A DNA stretch of 64,000 bases from an uncultured Pelagibacteraceae bacterium (GTDB lineage Bacteria; Pseudomonadota; Alphaproteobacteria; Pelagibacterales; Pelagibacteraceae). The notes below the pieces were generated by a model that saw only the letters and a program-made list of their open reading frames with translations, was not told the DNA's origin and ran no database searches. This document shows positions 62,415-64,000 of this stretch, piece after piece. Positions within the stretch are counted from its first letter, which is position 1. Every line of letters begins with the position of its first letter. The stretch covers positions 1 to 64,000 of the forward strand of contig CACGGD010000003.1 in the NCBI GenBank assembly GCA_902572605.1. Direction: 5' to 3'. A program made the position numbers and the translations under genes.

Positions 62415-63581
62415 TTATTTAGCTAACATTTTTTTAATATTCTCAAGAGCTTGAGAGATGTTGGCTTGTGAAGCAGCAAAACTAAATCTTACATAATCTT
62501 GAGCAGTTTTTCCAAATGCTGTACCAGGCACAATAGCTACACCAGCTTCATGCATACATTTTTTTGCGAACTCTGATCCATTCATTCCTGTTCCAATAAC
62601 TTTTGGAAATGCATAAAATGCTCCTCCAGGTAAGCTACATTCTACACCAGGTAAATTATTTAAACCTTCATGAATAAGTTTTCTTCTTATTGTAAATTTT
62701 TTCATCATTTCATCTATTGAATCGTCAGATCCATCTAAAGCAGCAATTCCCGCAAACTGAGCTGCTGCATTCACACATGAAACACTATTTATCAATAATT
62801 TATTTACATGTTCTATAAGGTTCTTGGGCCAGAAACTCCAACCTAATCTCCATCCTGTCATTGAATATGCTTTGCTCCATCCCTCAAGAACAATTAATCT
62901 TTCTCTTAATTCGGGATAACTAAAAAAAGATGGCATTTTTTTTCCATCAAAAATTTGTCTGCTATAAATCTCATCACTTAAAATAGTAACATGTGGATGT
63001 TTTTTAAGTCCGTCAGCTAAAACATCAACATCTGATTTTTCAACGAAACTACCAGTAGGATTATTTGGATTTATTAAAATAAGTAATCTAGTTTTATCAG
63101 TTATCAATGATAAAATCTTTTCTGGATTAAATTTTAAGTCTTTATCTTCAGTCAAATCATATGGAACTGGTTTTGATCCTGTAAAGTTAATCATAGATTC
63201 ATATATTGGGAATGCTGGTGTCGGGTGAATAATTTCTACACCTGGTTCACCAAAACATTGAATTGCGTAACTCATTGTAGGTTTACCCCCAGGCATTATA
63301 ATTATTCTTTCAGGATCAATATCTTGGTTATATAATTTTTTAATCTTTCTAGTCACAGATTGTCTACACTCAAGAATTCCATTAGACAAAACATAGCCAT
63401 GATGGCCATCATCTAAAGCTTTTTTTGCCGCTTCAACAATATGTTGTGGAGTTTTGAAATCTGGTTGGCCTAATCCAAGATGAATCATTGGCTTACCTGC
63501 AGCTTCTAATTTTTTGGCTTCTGCGAGAACGCTAAAAGCGGTTTCTGTTCCTAATCTATCTAAACTTTTAGCTAATTTCAT
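62415..63581 (-). CDS. Class I/II pyridoxal-phosphate aminotransferase
   Basis: 388 aa; NPNNPTGSFVEKSDVD; EGWSKAYSMTGWRLGWSFWP; VPGTAFGKTAQDYVRFSFA. Confidence 0.92.
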   Translation of the reverse strand: MKLAKSLDRLGTETAFSVLAEAKKLEAAGKPMIHLGLGQPDFKTPQHIVEAAKKALDDGHHGYVLSNGILECRQSVTRKIKKLYNQDIDPERIIIMPGGKPTMSYAIQCFGEPGVEIIHPTPAFPIYESMINFTGSKPVPYDLTEDKDLKFNPEKILSLITDKTRLLILINPNNPTGSFVEKSDVDVLADGLKKHPHVTILSDEIYSRQIFDGKKMPSFFSYPELRERLIVLEGWSKAYSMTGWRLGWSFWPKNLIEHVNKLLINSVSCVNAAAQFAGIAALDGSDDSIDEMMKKFTIRRKLIHEGLNNLPGVECSLPGGAFYAFPKVIGTGMNGSEFAKKCMHEAGVAIVPGTAFGKTAQDYVRFSFAASQANISQALENIKKMLAK

Positions 63582-63584
63582 AAT

Positions 63585-64000
63585 TTATCTAAATACTATA
63601 TTATTTTTACTTAATTCTTTTATATTTTTACACCCCAATAATATCATGTCTCGCTTTATCTCATCATGCATTCTTTGCAATATAGTTTCAACCCCTTTTT
63701 GTCCGCCAGCTCCTAAAGCAAAAAGAAATCCTTTACCAAAACTACAAGCAGTTGCACCTAAGGAAAGTGCTTTTAAAACATGTGTTCCTCTTCTAACCCC
63801 ACCATCTAAAATAATTTCTAATTTTCCAGCCACAGCATCAGCAATAGCAGGAAGTTGATCAAAAGGTGACCTGGATCCATCTAGTTGTCTTCCTCCATGA
63901 TTTGATAGCAATATTGCGGAAGCTCCAATTTCTAGAGCTCGCTTAGCATCATCTACTGACATAACTCCTTTGATCGCAAAAGGACCTCCCCATCTCTTTA
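63585..64000 (-). CDS. FMN-dependent alpha-hydroxyacid dehydrogenase/oxidase (lldD-like), 5' truncated by window edge
   Basis: Frame continues upstream of tracked Met: KRWGGPFAIKGVMSVDDAKRALEIGASAILLSNHGGRQLDGSRSPFDQLP...LDGGVRRGTHVLKALSLGA. Confidence 0.93.
   Translation of the reverse strand, partial: KRWGGPFAIKGVMSVDDAKRALEIGASAILLSNHGGRQLDGSRSPFDQLPAIADAVAGKLEIILDGGVRRGTHVLKALSLGATACSFGKGFLFALGAGGQKGVETILQRMHDEIKRDMILLGCKNIKELSKNNIVFR

Overview
A 64 kb AT-rich, gene-dense bacterial chromosome segment. Gene content, small intergenic spaces and riboswitch type fit an alphaproteobacterium, most likely a streamlined marine SAR11/Pelagibacterales-type genome (inferred from content, not searched). 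Nearly everything is housekeeping: argH-lysA, tyrA/hisC, metXW, rplU-rpmA-obgE-proBA-nadD-rsfS-ctpA-rppH, atpHAGDC, priA, the TCA block lpd-sucB-sucA-sucD-sucC-mdh-mmsA-sdhBADC, asd-leuBDC, rplS-trmD-rpsP-ffh and dapF-ftsY. The last ~9 kb is a TRAP transporter plus 2-hydroxy/2-oxo-acid enzyme cluster. One tRNA-Leu(CAA) is present. I saw no mobile element, CRISPR array, rRNA or phage module. The most interesting observations are: (1) a SAM-II riboswitch before metX with a readable terminator/antiterminator switch whose U-tract ends 2 nt before the start codon; (2) a hairpin-dense divergent region between ffh and dapF-ftsY with mutually exclusive stems; (3) small ORFs missing from the supplied track, namely an LptM-like lipoprotein between argH and lysA and a 59-aa membrane protein overlapping both neighbours; (4) a GT-C-like membrane protein/methyltransferase pair splitting mdh from sucCD; (5) a terminator between dctP and dctQM within the hydroxyacid/TRAP cluster; (6) low-complexity charged tails on three ribosomal proteins; (7) extreme junction compression (divergent starts sharing CATG, convergent stops sharing TTAA).
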